From Bradyrhizobium sp. dw_78 (GTDB lineage: Bacteria; Pseudomonadota; Alphaproteobacteria; Rhizobiales; Xanthobacteraceae): 64,000 nt of DNA. Below, piece by piece: positions 53,592 to 62,080 of the stretch (position 1 is its first letter; each line of letters begins with the position of its first letter). Both the position numbers and the translations under genes were made by a program. The stretch spans positions 248,001 to 312,000 of the forward strand of contig NZ_JAAVUS010000004.1 in assembly GCF_018449525.1 (NCBI RefSeq), read 5' to 3'. The notes under the pieces are model-generated. The model made no database searches, was not told the origin of the DNA, and saw only the letters and a list, made by a program, of their open reading frames with translations.

Positions 53592-55010
53592 ATGATACGG
53601 CGAGGGTTTTGGGCGATTGCGATAGTGTTCATGGCACTGCAGCCCGGCGAGATCGGCGCTTTCCCGCTTAGCGGCGATCAGACCATCTTGCCGGCGGGGA
53701 CCGAACTCGCCGAGGACTCGTTCTTACGCCCGTCTGAAGTATTCCACTCCGAGACGCGCGGCGGCTTCAAATCCTACATGATCGATCTCGGCGATCTGGC
53801 GTTCAACTCACCGGATATATTGGGCGGCACTGCGGCGCGGGCGGGGATGAGCTGCGGTACCTGTCACGTCAATGGTGCCGGCAATCCGAGGTTATTTATT
53901 CCTGGCATGTCGACCCGGCCGGGAAATTTCGACACAACCGGTCCGCTGTTCAATCCCAAAGCGCACAACGGTGTGCTTGATCCGGTCCGCATCCCTAGCC
54001 TGCGTGGCGAGCGCTTTCTCGCCCCTTACGGCAATGACGGACGCATCGCCTCGCTACGCGACTTCGTCCGCAACGTCATCGTCAACGAGTTCTCCGGTCC
54101 CGAACCATCCCCGACGATTCTCGATGCTTTAGTCGCTTATATCGAGGATATAGATTTCCTGAAGAACCCGAGCCTCGACTCCAACGGCCGGCTGACGGCA
54201 CAATCGAACGCGGCTGAGCGGCGCGGTGAGGCGATTTTTTCCCGGCCATTTCCGCGAGACGCGAGCATGAGCTGCGCTACGTGCCACATCCCATCAGCAG
54301 GATTCGTCGATCACAAGCAGCACGATGTCGGCTCTGGAGGTCTGTTCAAGACGCCAACGCTGCTGAACGCCGATTTTAACGGGCCATACTTTCACGATGC
54401 ACGCTATGACAGATTGGATCAGGCGGTAGCGCATTTCGATCGGCTATTCGAACTCGGGCTGACGCCACAGGATCGTTCCGACCTCATCGCCTATATCACG
54501 GCCGTTGGTGACGGCGTGGTGCCCTTCGACCGCGAGGGCGTGACGGGACAGCTCAAGGAGATCAATGACTTTGCTTCCGTGCTCGATTTCGCCATTCCGG
54601 CCCACGATTCCGCCGTCATCGATCTCGCGGTCAGCACCATTGGCCAGGAGCTCCGCGATCTGACCGAGAAATTCCCGGATCGCCGAGACCCGACCGTAAC
54701 CGATGGTTTGAAGGAGCGCCTCGCCGCGCGCGCGGTGCTGAAGGATGTGGTGATCCGATTCCGGCACATCGGGATTGCGGCAGCGGCGGGTCGTTTCGAC
54801 GAAGCGGAAGCGGAATATAATGTCTATCGTCAGCTGTCCGTCATTGCCTTGCCGACACTGCTGGCGACCGCTCAACAATGGTCGCTCTTCAATCCGGCGG
54901 TTCACAGGGCACACTACACGGCACTGTGGCAAAGACTCCGGCAAACCCAAAAGCCGACGCAAGTTTCGGCTGTGCCGGCCAATGCAGCGACCGAAACCAC
55001 GACCAAATAG
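53592..55010 (+). CDS. Di-heme cytochrome c peroxidase-like protein
   Basis: A 472-residue periplasmic protein with two c-type heme motifs, CGTCH (about residues 88-92) and CATCH (about 228-232), the arrangement of bacterial di-heme peroxidase/MauG relatives. A signal peptide covers the first 24 residues (EIGAFP). The heme ligands of the second motif and the region after PTLLNADFNGPYFHD resemble cytochrome c peroxidases. ATG at 53592 is chosen; a GTG three bases upstream is equally possible. Next to an imelysin gene, as in iron-regulated imelysin operons of other bacteria. Confidence 0.86.
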   Translation: MIRRGFWAIAIVFMALQPGEIGAFPLSGDQTILPAGTELAEDSFLRPSEVFHSETRGGFKSYMIDLGDLAFNSPDILGGTAARAGMSCGTCHVNGAGNPRLFIPGMSTRPGNFDTTGPLFNPKAHNGVLDPVRIPSLRGERFLAPYGNDGRIASLRDFVRNVIVNEFSGPEPSPTILDALVAYIEDIDFLKNPSLDSNGRLTAQSNAAERRGEAIFSRPFPRDASMSCATCHIPSAGFVDHKQHDVGSGGLFKTPTLLNADFNGPYFHDARYDRLDQAVAHFDRLFELGLTPQDRSDLIAYITAVGDGVVPFDREGVTGQLKEINDFASVLDFAIPAHDSAVIDLAVSTIGQELRDLTEKFPDRRDPTVTDGLKERLAARAVLKDVVIRFRHIGIAAAAGRFDEAEAEYNVYRQLSVIALPTLLATAQQWSLFNPAVHRAHYTALWQRLRQTQKPTQVSAVPANAATETTTK

Positions 55011-55055
55011 GCTCGGCTCAGGCCGATCACTGGTCGGCACGGCACCGGAGCCTTC

Positions 55056-55170
55056 CCGTTCTGACGGAATCAGAGCCGAAGCCCCAATGTTTTTTGGCGC
55101 GTTTTCCTGACGCGAACCGATATCCACCCCGCTATCCAAGTCTGGGGCAGGTTTTCGCTCGAAAACGCTC
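55056..55170 (-). repeat. Dispersed intergenic repeat, copy E (interrupted)
   Basis: On the minus strand it reads GAGCGTTTTCGAGCG, then an insertion of about 22 bases (around 55134-55155), then AGCGGGGTGGATATCGG, TTCGCGTCAGGAAAACGCG and a degenerate palindrome. It shows that copies in this window are decaying at different rates. Confidence 0.65.
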
Positions 55171-55705
55171 CAAGCGCGTTGAGGCCGAGATAATTGGAGC
55201 ATGGTCCGGAGAAGAGTGCAGCGGGTTTCCCTCGCGACAAACGCGGAACACGTTTGCGCGGAGATCATGCTCAATCAGCTGAAGTGCGATAATTATTCTC
55301 CTGGTCCTATCGCGACCCCATCGCGCTTCAGTTATCGCGCTGCGACTCTCGGCTTGAGCATGATTCCCACCCAAGCGATTGGCGGGCCGAATCATATTTA
55401 CACGCACTGATGAATGCGATCCGTACTGCGCAGCGCAGGATTGTCACTCGTCGCGAACGGCTTTGCTCTTGCCATGTGGAAAGCCGCGTTTCGAACGATC
55501 GCAGGGCAACGACCCACTAGTCGGAGGACGGATCTAAGAAAGAACGCAAAAAAAGAAACGAAAGTCACTGTGACTAAGCTGCAGTTTTAGAATTTCCCCA
55601 ACAAAATAAATTCGTCTTCCAAATTTTACAAAAACCAAGGGCCTGCGTCATATTGACCTGCAATGAGGTCACTGTCGAAAATTTTTTTCGCAGGGATAAA
55701 ATAAC
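55171..55705. other. Spacer upstream of the phosphoesterase gene
   Basis: A 535-base region without a gene. 55258-55372 holds a remnant of the repeat family (GATCATGCTCAATC and GCTTGAGCATGATTC facing each other). 55560-55700 is AT-rich, with TTTAGAA at 55586-55592 and A/T runs, and probably contains the phosphoesterase promoter. Confidence 0.45.
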
Positions 55706-57718
55706 ATGAACCTCTTGAATTTAGGTCGCCGCCAAAACTGGCAGCTGACTACTACCCTCTGCACGTCGGTGTTGACGGGATCGTTGCTTTGCATCGCACC
55801 TGCCGCCATGGGCGGCGCAGTTGATTCGGTCGCGGCGGTGAACACCGCAACTCCGATCAAGCGCGTCATCATCCTGGTCGGCGAGAACCGTGGCTTTGAC
55901 CACACCTTCGCCACCTACACGCCCAAGGGCCAGGGGCAGACCATCAGCAACCTGCTGTCGAAAGGCATCGTCAACGCTGACGGCAGCCCGGGCCCGAACT
56001 ACTCGCTCGCCCAACAATATTCGGTCGCGCCGCAGCCGACTTACTATTTCGGTGCGCCGAATATCGCCAAGACCCCGTACAACAATTCCTCCAACCCGAT
56101 GCCGCAGCCGACCACTGGCGGCGCGCCCTCAGGTCCGAACGCCTTTTATCCTTACGGAGTGGGATACTCCGCGCCGTTCTATGGACCGGACCAGGATTCG
56201 AATTGGAACCTCGAAGCGCAGCTGGTCTCCTCGGAGGATCCCGACATCAAGGCCAGCCAGTTTAATTTGCTGAGCGAGGGGGCGACCAACCTGCCCCAAG
56301 GCGTACTCGACACCCGCATCCCCGGCGCAGGCTCGCTCTCTGGACCTTTCCCCCTCCAGGGACCGAACATCAGCGAGCATGACTACGCTGGCGACATGAC
56401 TCACCGCTTCTTCCAGGCTGCTCAGCAGCAGGATTGCAGCATGGAGAATGCCACCGCCGCCAACCCCACCGGCTGTCTGAACGACCTGTTCCCGTTCACG
56501 GAGCTCGCGACGGACCAGACCTGGGCTCTGGGCAACCCGATGGGCTTCTTCAACATGGCTCAAGGGCAAGTGCCATACTTCAAGAGCCTCGCCGACCGCT
56601 TTACGCTGAGCGACAATTTTCATCAGTCGTTCCTCGGCGGCACCTACCCGAACCACATGATGCTCGTCACCGGCGACGCGCTCTACTGGACCGATGGCAA
56701 AGGCAATGCGACGACTCCGGATCCGAGCTTGGTCGCCAATCCGAATCCGCAGTCGAAACCAACAGATGCGTTTGCGATCAATAACTTCATCAGCGACCAG
56801 AACTTGGTGAACTGCGCCGACACCACCCAGCCGGGTGTGGCACCGATCGTCAATTATCTGACGAGCTTGCCGTACCGCGTAAAATCGAATTGCGAAGCTG
56901 GTCACTACTACCTGATGAACAACTCCAACCCAGGGTATAATGCGAACGGCACCCTAAGCGGCAGTGTTCCGCCGTCGCCGTTGCGCAGCATCGGTGACGA
57001 ACTGAACGAGCATAACCTCACCTGGGCCTGGTTCGGTGCGGGCTTGAAGGACGCCGCCGCGGCGGCGGACTTGAACGAGCAGCCTTATACCGATCCTGCG
57101 CATGCGTGGGGCCAAGTCTATTGCGCGATCTGTAATCCGTTCCAGTACCTGAGTTCAGTCATGAGCGACCCGGCGCAACGGGCCGCACACATGAAGGACA
57201 CTCGTGATCTGATCACCGGTATCCAGACCAACACGTTGCCCTCGGTGTCATTCGGCAAGCCGGACGGCTATTTGGACGGTCACCCGCAATCGTCGAAGAT
57301 CGATCTGTTCGAAGTCTATGTGCAGAACATTCTCGCCGAACTTCAGAAGAACCCGCGCATGCTGGCGGAAACTGCCGTGTTCATCACCTGGGATGAAGCT
57401 GGTGCCGAATACGACTCGGGCTTCGTGCAGCCGATCGACTTCTTCGGCGACGGATCTCGCATTCCGTTGCTGATCCTGTCGCCCTATTCGGCCGGCGGCA
57501 TTGTCCACCACGCCTACGGTGATCATGTATCGCTGATGAAGTTCATCGAGCGCAACTGGTACATGACGCCGGTGACCAACCGTAGCCGTGACAACCTGCC
57601 GAACCCGGTGAGCACTCCGGCCAATCCGTACGTGCCCACCAACATGCCGGCCATTGACGACTTGTTCGATGCGTTCAACTTCAACGTTCCGCCGACGGTG
57701 CCGAACTATCTGCCGTAA
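55706..57718 (+). CDS. Secreted phosphoesterase (phospholipase C / acid phosphatase family)
   Basis: A 670-residue exported enzyme of the PF04185 phosphoesterase family. The signal peptide runs to about residue 35 (AAMGGA). The metal-site motif GENRGFDHTFATY near residue 60 is the ENRxFDxxF signature. FLGGTYPNHMMLVTGD, a TWDEAGAEYDSGF segment and PLLILSPYSAGGIVHHAYGDHVSLMKFIERNW complete the catalytic core. The substrate is either a phospholipid or a phosphate monoester. It lies alone, downstream of an AT-rich promoter region. Confidence 0.87.
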   Translation: MNLLNLGRRQNWQLTTTLCTSVLTGSLLCIAPAAMGGAVDSVAAVNTATPIKRVIILVGENRGFDHTFATYTPKGQGQTISNLLSKGIVNADGSPGPNYSLAQQYSVAPQPTYYFGAPNIAKTPYNNSSNPMPQPTTGGAPSGPNAFYPYGVGYSAPFYGPDQDSNWNLEAQLVSSEDPDIKASQFNLLSEGATNLPQGVLDTRIPGAGSLSGPFPLQGPNISEHDYAGDMTHRFFQAAQQQDCSMENATAANPTGCLNDLFPFTELATDQTWALGNPMGFFNMAQGQVPYFKSLADRFTLSDNFHQSFLGGTYPNHMMLVTGDALYWTDGKGNATTPDPSLVANPNPQSKPTDAFAINNFISDQNLVNCADTTQPGVAPIVNYLTSLPYRVKSNCEAGHYYLMNNSNPGYNANGTLSGSVPPSPLRSIGDELNEHNLTWAWFGAGLKDAAAAADLNEQPYTDPAHAWGQVYCAICNPFQYLSSVMSDPAQRAAHMKDTRDLITGIQTNTLPSVSFGKPDGYLDGHPQSSKIDLFEVYVQNILAELQKNPRMLAETAVFITWDEAGAEYDSGFVQPIDFFGDGSRIPLLILSPYSAGGIVHHAYGDHVSLMKFIERNWYMTPVTNRSRDNLPNPVSTPANPYVPTNMPAIDDLFDAFNFNVPPTVPNYLP

Positions 57719-57853
57719 GCGGACATTACCGACATATCGTCGGGATCATTGAAACGGTCCCGACGACACCAACGCTACGGCGCTGGGTCAAGCCTTACGG
57801 CATGACCCAGCGCCGACTGCGTGAGCGACCGAAATTGATCAAGGTAGACGTGC

Positions 57854-58573
57854 ATGATTTCAATTCACAAGTCTCGCAGCCGCATATCGAGAACGACTTC
57901 GACGGCTATCAGTCTGACCACCGCAATGTTCGTCGCCGTGCTGGTCGCGAACGTTGCATCAGCGCAGCAATTTTCCGCGGAACTCTCGCGGCGGGACGCC
58001 GACGGCCAGATCGGCAAGGGACGGCTGTTGGTCGCGGACGACAAGATCCGCATCGAGGCGCCCGACCTGCAAACCGGCTTTTTCCTCGTCCGTACCGATG
58101 CCAAGACTTCTTATTTTGTGCAGCCGGACCGACGGGTCTTCATGGATGCGCGGCAATCCAGCGTTTTGACCGAACTTCTGGTGCCGATCGACCCGGATGC
58201 ACCGTGTCTGCAATGGCAGGAGATGGCCCAGGTCTCGGGGAGTGCAGCTGGCGGTGCGGCGTGGCGATGCGATCGCATCGGCGCCGAGACGCACGATGGC
58301 CGTACCATCGTGAAATACGATATGACCTCGCCGCGCGGCAGGCGCTATTCAAGTTGGATCGACCCGCGACTCCGATACGTAGTGCGGATCGAGGCCTATG
58401 ATGGCAGCACGACCGAATTGATAAATGTGCAAGAGGCGCCGCAGCCCGATAGCGCGTTCATGATTCCCGGGAGTTTGCGAAAATTCGATCCGGCCCAACT
58501 TATGGAGATGGTGAAACACAGCGACGTCTGGGTTGACCCGGCAAAGGACTCGAGAGCTGTGCCGTTGAAGTGA
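57854..58573 (+). CDS. LolA-like exported protein
   Basis: A 239-residue protein with a signal peptide (to about residue 38, ASAQ) and an all-beta core resembling the LolA/LolB-like superfamily: FSAELSRRDADGQIGKGRLLVADDKIRIEAP, SYFVQPDRRVFMD and GRRYSSWIDPRLRYVVRIEA. It probably works in the periplasm on a hydrophobic ligand or lipid. Two cysteines (PCLQW and WRCDR) could form a disulfide. It lies 135 bases after the phosphoesterase gene on the same strand, so a functional link through lipids is conceivable. Confidence 0.7.
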   Translation: MISIHKSRSRISRTTSTAISLTTAMFVAVLVANVASAQQFSAELSRRDADGQIGKGRLLVADDKIRIEAPDLQTGFFLVRTDAKTSYFVQPDRRVFMDARQSSVLTELLVPIDPDAPCLQWQEMAQVSGSAAGGAAWRCDRIGAETHDGRTIVKYDMTSPRGRRYSSWIDPRLRYVVRIEAYDGSTTELINVQEAPQPDSAFMIPGSLRKFDPAQLMEMVKHSDVWVDPAKDSRAVPLK

Positions 58574-58812
58574 GACTTCCGGCGCGTCGGCGGTCTGGCT
58601 TCACACCTCGCGTGTAGTGACAGCATTATCAATTCCACCGTCGTCACGCTGCCGACAAGTCGATGTCGCAACACGGTCTTGAAACATCCTTAACAATACG
58701 TTGATGGCCCGCAAAGGAGTCAGCAAAACGCATGGTGAGTTGACTTGGTATCGCTCAATCGGGCGAGCATTGGTCAAAAGTCGCGCGGGCCTCTAACAAA
58801 CTTGGAGCTCTA

Positions 58813-59394
58813 ATGTCTGTTAAGTTTTTTGGAATTGCTGTTGCCGCCGCTCTTTCCGTCGGCACGCTAGCGTCGAAAGCCGAGGCTTCGGTTTTCGACA
58901 TCACCTACACTTCGAGCAACGTGACGTTGGACTTGGTTGCCAATGCGACGCTCGACGCGAACGGCGTTGACTACGACATCACCAATGTCAGTGGCACGGT
59001 GCTGTCCGGCGCTAACACCTATACGGTCGACGGACTTCTTGGCGTCACCGGCACCGCCGGCAATGTCCAGACGTCTGGCAACACTTTCTCCTTTGATAAC
59101 GTCATCAGCAATGTCGGCGGTGTATTGCAGTGGACCGGCGACGGCCTCGCCATTACCGCTGGCCCGTCGGACTATGTGTACAACCTGTTCAGTGACTCGT
59201 TTTACGGCCTCAACAATGCGATGCTGACTTCGGATCCTAACGCTGGACCATTCGGCTCTTTTGAGGAAACTCTCGGTGTCGGCACGATTTCCGCGGTTCC
59301 CGAAGCTTCGACGTGGGCGATGATGATCCTCGGTTTCCTCGGACTTGGTTTTCTCGGATACCGTCGTCAAACAAACTCCGCGCGTTATGCATGA
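58813..59394 (+). CDS. PEP-CTERM sorting domain protein
   Basis: A 193-residue secreted protein with a signal peptide (to about residue 25, AEA) and the C-terminal PEP-CTERM tripartite signal: [11 protein letters not shown], a hydrophobic helix, then YRR and a short basic tail. The middle is Gly/Asn/Thr/Asp rich, without Cys, probably beta structured. Such proteins are recognised by an exosortase and linked to extracellular polysaccharide. No exosortase gene is present in this window. Confidence 0.85.
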   Translation: MSVKFFGIAVAAALSVGTLASKAEASVFDITYTSSNVTLDLVANATLDANGVDYDITNVSGTVLSGANTYTVDGLLGVTGTAGNVQTSGNTFSFDNVISNVGGVLQWTGDGLAITAGPSDYVYNLFSDSFYGLNNAMLTSDPNAGPFGSFEETLGVGTISAVPEASTWAMMILGFLGLGFLGYRRQTNSARYA

Positions 59395-59425
59395 GCCTGA
59401 TCCCGCCTGACCAACCTCTTGCTGG

Positions 59426-59444
59426 GCCCCGCCTATGGCGGGGC
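59426..59444 (+). terminator. Hairpin after the PEP-CTERM gene
   Basis: A GCCCCGCC / GGCGGGGC stem with a TAT loop 31 bases after the stop codon. There is no T-run, so it is a possible but unproven terminator. 59445-59685 shows nothing else recognisable. Confidence 0.45.
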
Positions 59445-59685
59445 AAAGCCGGGAAGTTCGGCATCTGCGGGAACAACGTCATGAAGTCTCCTTGGGGTAC
59501 CGCCAGGAATCCTCAAGGGGACCGTAACGGAAGTTGAGTTCAAACATCTTAATGACGCGACTGGAATCGAGCAAAAGCAGCGCTCCGGCTGATCCTGTGC
59601 CCTGTCCTGGCGATGTCGATCTTGTTGCACGAGAAAATCTGGGCGCGATGACCAGGCTTCTGCTGACGACGGAAGAACGGCCGCG

Positions 59686-59859
59686 TCAGTGCGCAGGCTT
59701 GCACCCGTTGTCGCGTTCGATCAGCGCAGTGCCCTTGTCGAGGTCACATTCTTTGGCGAGGCAGATCGCCCGGCACTGCGCCTGCTCCAGCTCATCGTTA
59801 TAGGATTCCCGCCTGCCGCCGACGCAAGCGCCGCCATTCGTGATCAAACACGAAGTCAT
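59686..59859 (-). CDS. Small Cys-rich protein, 57 residues, unrecognised
   Basis: A minus-strand ATG at 59859 opens a 57-codon frame ending TGA at 59688-59686, with six cysteines at 4, 12, 29, 33, 38 and 53. The CRAICLAKECDLDKG segment looks like a metal or disulfide motif. TGGGG precedes the ATG by nine bases, a weak ribosome binding site, and an in-frame stop lies 17 codons upstream, so no signal peptide can be added. I recognise no family. It could be a real small protein or chance. Confidence 0.38.
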   Translation of the reverse strand: MTSCLITNGGACVGGRRESYNDELEQAQCRAICLAKECDLDKGTALIERDNGCKPAH

Positions 59860-59994
59860 TTCATCAGCCCCAAGATCTGATCCGAGAGCAGTCTGGTTGA
59901 CAGCCTCTCAAGCGAATCATGCAATCTAGGGATTGGATCGCGCCTGCGAGGGTGATTCTTACCCATCTCGTCGACGCTGCAAAGGAAGCCCGAA

Positions 59995-60027
59995 CAAAAA
60001 AGGGCCGACTCAAAGAGCCGGCCCTTG
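59995..60027 (-). terminator. Terminator after the outer membrane protein gene
   Basis: On the minus strand AAGGGCCGGCTC / GAGTCGGCCCTT (one mismatch) with a TTT loop is followed by TTTTTTG, 22 bases after the stop of the Omp31-type gene. Confidence 0.85.
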
Positions 60028-60048
60028 CAGCGTGCTGTTCCGAATTAC

Positions 60049-60798
60049 TCAGTATTTGGCAATCACCGGGCCACCCCAACGATAGTTCAGGCGGACCAAG
60101 CCGATATCGACATCCTGATGAACACGAACGGTATCCGCGATGCCGCCAAAGGCGTCGTTCAACGTAGCGTCGTGGTTATCCAAGAAGATATGGTTATATT
60201 CGGCGCCAATCGACCAGTTCGGCGCGAAGCCAACTTCAAGACCAGCCCCGACCGTCGCACCCCAGCGCGCTTCAGTGGCGGACCCAAAGGTCGTACCGGC
60301 GAGTGGGTCATATGCGTCATACTTGTCGTCCACGACTGCGGCACCGCCCTTCACATAAACGAGGACGTTGTTCCAGGCATAGCCGACCTGTCCGGTGATA
60401 AGCCCAAACGCATCGATACGGGTACGGTCGGTCAGGCCGCCGAGCGGATTGCCACCAATCGGGGTAGTGTTGCTGCCGGAAAAGTCGGCCCAGTTGCCCT
60501 GGCCTTCGAGGCCGAACACAAAATTGGCCGACTGCCAGCGATAGCCGATCTGGCCACCAACGGTCCCGCCGGTCGCGTCATGGCTGCCTTCCGAACCAAA
60601 GCCGGCGAGATCCCAAGACGTGTGGCTGGTGCCGCCGCCGCCATTGATACCGATGTAGAAACCACTCCAATCATACGCGGCCTGAACTAGCGCCGGCGCC
60701 TTGGTATAGGGCCGCGCGGCCAAGTCGGCCGCGCTGGCCGGCATCGAAAGTCCCAGCGTCATCCCGCCGAGCGCAACAAGCAAAAAATTTTTCTTCAT
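60049..60798 (-). CDS. Outer membrane beta-barrel protein, Omp25/Omp31 family
   Basis: A 249-residue outer-membrane protein. The signal peptide ends at PASAADL (about 23-24). The DWSGFYIGINGGGG strand, repeated amphipathic strands with aromatic ends, and a C-terminal VRLNYRWGGPVIAKY strand are characteristic of the Omp25/31 (opacity-like) family of rhizobia. Such proteins are abundant, often 8-stranded barrels, and their roles are structural or protective. It is transcribed alone and ends in a strong terminator. Confidence 0.92.
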   Translation of the reverse strand: MKKNFLLVALGGMTLGLSMPASAADLAARPYTKAPALVQAAYDWSGFYIGINGGGGTSHTSWDLAGFGSEGSHDATGGTVGGQIGYRWQSANFVFGLEGQGNWADFSGSNTTPIGGNPLGGLTDRTRIDAFGLITGQVGYAWNNVLVYVKGGAAVVDDKYDAYDPLAGTTFGSATEARWGATVGAGLEVGFAPNWSIGAEYNHIFLDNHDATLNDAFGGIADTVRVHQDVDIGLVRLNYRWGGPVIAKY

Positions 60799-61069
60799 CT
60801 AATTCCCCTGCCGCGCGCCCCGCTAAAGCTTAGACCATCGGCGGGTGCGCCTTGTCCGACGGACCGCTGCATATAGCGTGACTCCCGGCCATATGCCTGT
60901 AGCGCAGCGGCCACAGCCGCAACCTATAATAGACCTGACCGAGCGCAGAGAGACGCCGAGCCATAGCACAACAGGCAGCAGCCCCCTACCCCACCACCTT
61001 CGAACTTGTTCGACTTCGGCAGACCATGGGCGAATGGTGCGTTCGGAGCGCGATCGCATTTGGTACGGG

Positions 61070-61960
61070 TCAGCTGCCCCGCCGCTGCGCGAGCCTCCAC
61101 ATCTCCTCCGCCTTCGGCGTGAGCCGCATCTGCGGCCTGAATAGCTGCACTTCGATCGGCACCTCCCAGGACGCATCTGCAAAAGGCAGGAGCCGGCCGG
61201 AAATCAGATCGTCCTCAACCAGCGTCGCGGGGAGCCAAGCCACACCACGCCCGTCCAGACACAACGCCCGCAGCGAGCCTGCCAGATCCGCCGTCAGTAC
61301 CGGCGCGGTAAGCAGCCGAGGCAGTCGCGCGCCGATCACGCCGCGCAGGATACGTCCGAGTCCCGAGCCGCTGCCATAGGCGAGCAGCGGCGCCTCCGCG
61401 AGCAGCGCGGCCTGCGTTGCCATCAGGCTCGGTGCGACGCACGGAATCAGCCGGTCTTTCGCGACCAGAGTAGATTCAAACTCGGTGGTCGGCAGACGGA
61501 GCGGAATCTCGTCATGCACATGGCAGAGCAGGAAATGCGCCCGCCCGTCCAACAGCAGCGTTTCGACTGCGTTTAGCGTGTCAGAAGCGAGGTGTACGCA
61601 GCAGATGAGTCCATCGGCCTCCAGCCGCTTCAGCCAGCCGGGAAAAAAGATCAGCGAGAGCGCATGCGTTGCCGCAATTCGGATCGTCGCCACCTCCGCC
61701 GCCGCAACCTCCCGTATATGTGCGCGTGCATCGGCGATACGCCGGATCAGCATCGCCGCCAGCGGCTGAAATTCCCGCCCGGCCGCTGTTAACTGGACAG
61801 GCTGTGCGGCGCGATCAAACAACGTGACCCCGGCCCACTTCTCCAGCGCGCGGATGCGGCGGCTGAAGGCTGGCTGCGTGAGATTTCGGACCTCGGCGGC
61901 GCGTGAGAAATTCCCGGTGCGGCACAGCTCAAGATAATCCTCAAGCCAGATCAGTTCCAT
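61070..61960 (-). CDS. LysR family transcriptional regulator of the tartrate locus
   Basis: A 296-residue LysR-type regulator. The N-terminal helix-turn-helix is WLEDYLELCRTGNFSRAAEVRNLTQPAFSRRIRALEKW, and the effector domain follows from about residue 90. It is divergent from tarD, 120 bases away, which is the typical arrangement for control of a catabolic operon, presumably with tartrate or its product as inducer. The start at 61960 begins the domain; the frame is open eight codons upstream. Confidence 0.92.
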   Translation of the reverse strand: MELIWLEDYLELCRTGNFSRAAEVRNLTQPAFSRRIRALEKWAGVTLFDRAAQPVQLTAAGREFQPLAAMLIRRIADARAHIREVAAAEVATIRIAATHALSLIFFPGWLKRLEADGLICCVHLASDTLNAVETLLLDGRAHFLLCHVHDEIPLRLPTTEFESTLVAKDRLIPCVAPSLMATQAALLAEAPLLAYGSGSGLGRILRGVIGARLPRLLTAPVLTADLAGSLRALCLDGRGVAWLPATLVEDDLISGRLLPFADASWEVPIEVQLFRPQMRLTPKAEEMWRLAQRRGS

Positions 61961-61988
61961 GGTCCGTTCCCAAGCACATGACAAAGCC

Positions 61989-62025
61989 CATGCCGTTTAC
62001 GCCTTGGATGATACGAAATCGGCAT
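61989..62025. promoter_or_regulatory. Candidate LysR site between regulator and tarD
   Basis: ATGCCG (61990-61995) and CGGCAT (62020-62025) form an inverted repeat in the 120-base divergent spacer, with flanking CC and TGG bases. It is a possible LysR-type binding site, spaced more widely than the usual T-N11-A. Confidence 0.3.
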
Positions 62026-62080
62026 TGGCATCGCTTGCGGATCGGGCGCCACATCCGCATCCCAAATTTGGAGGGTCACC

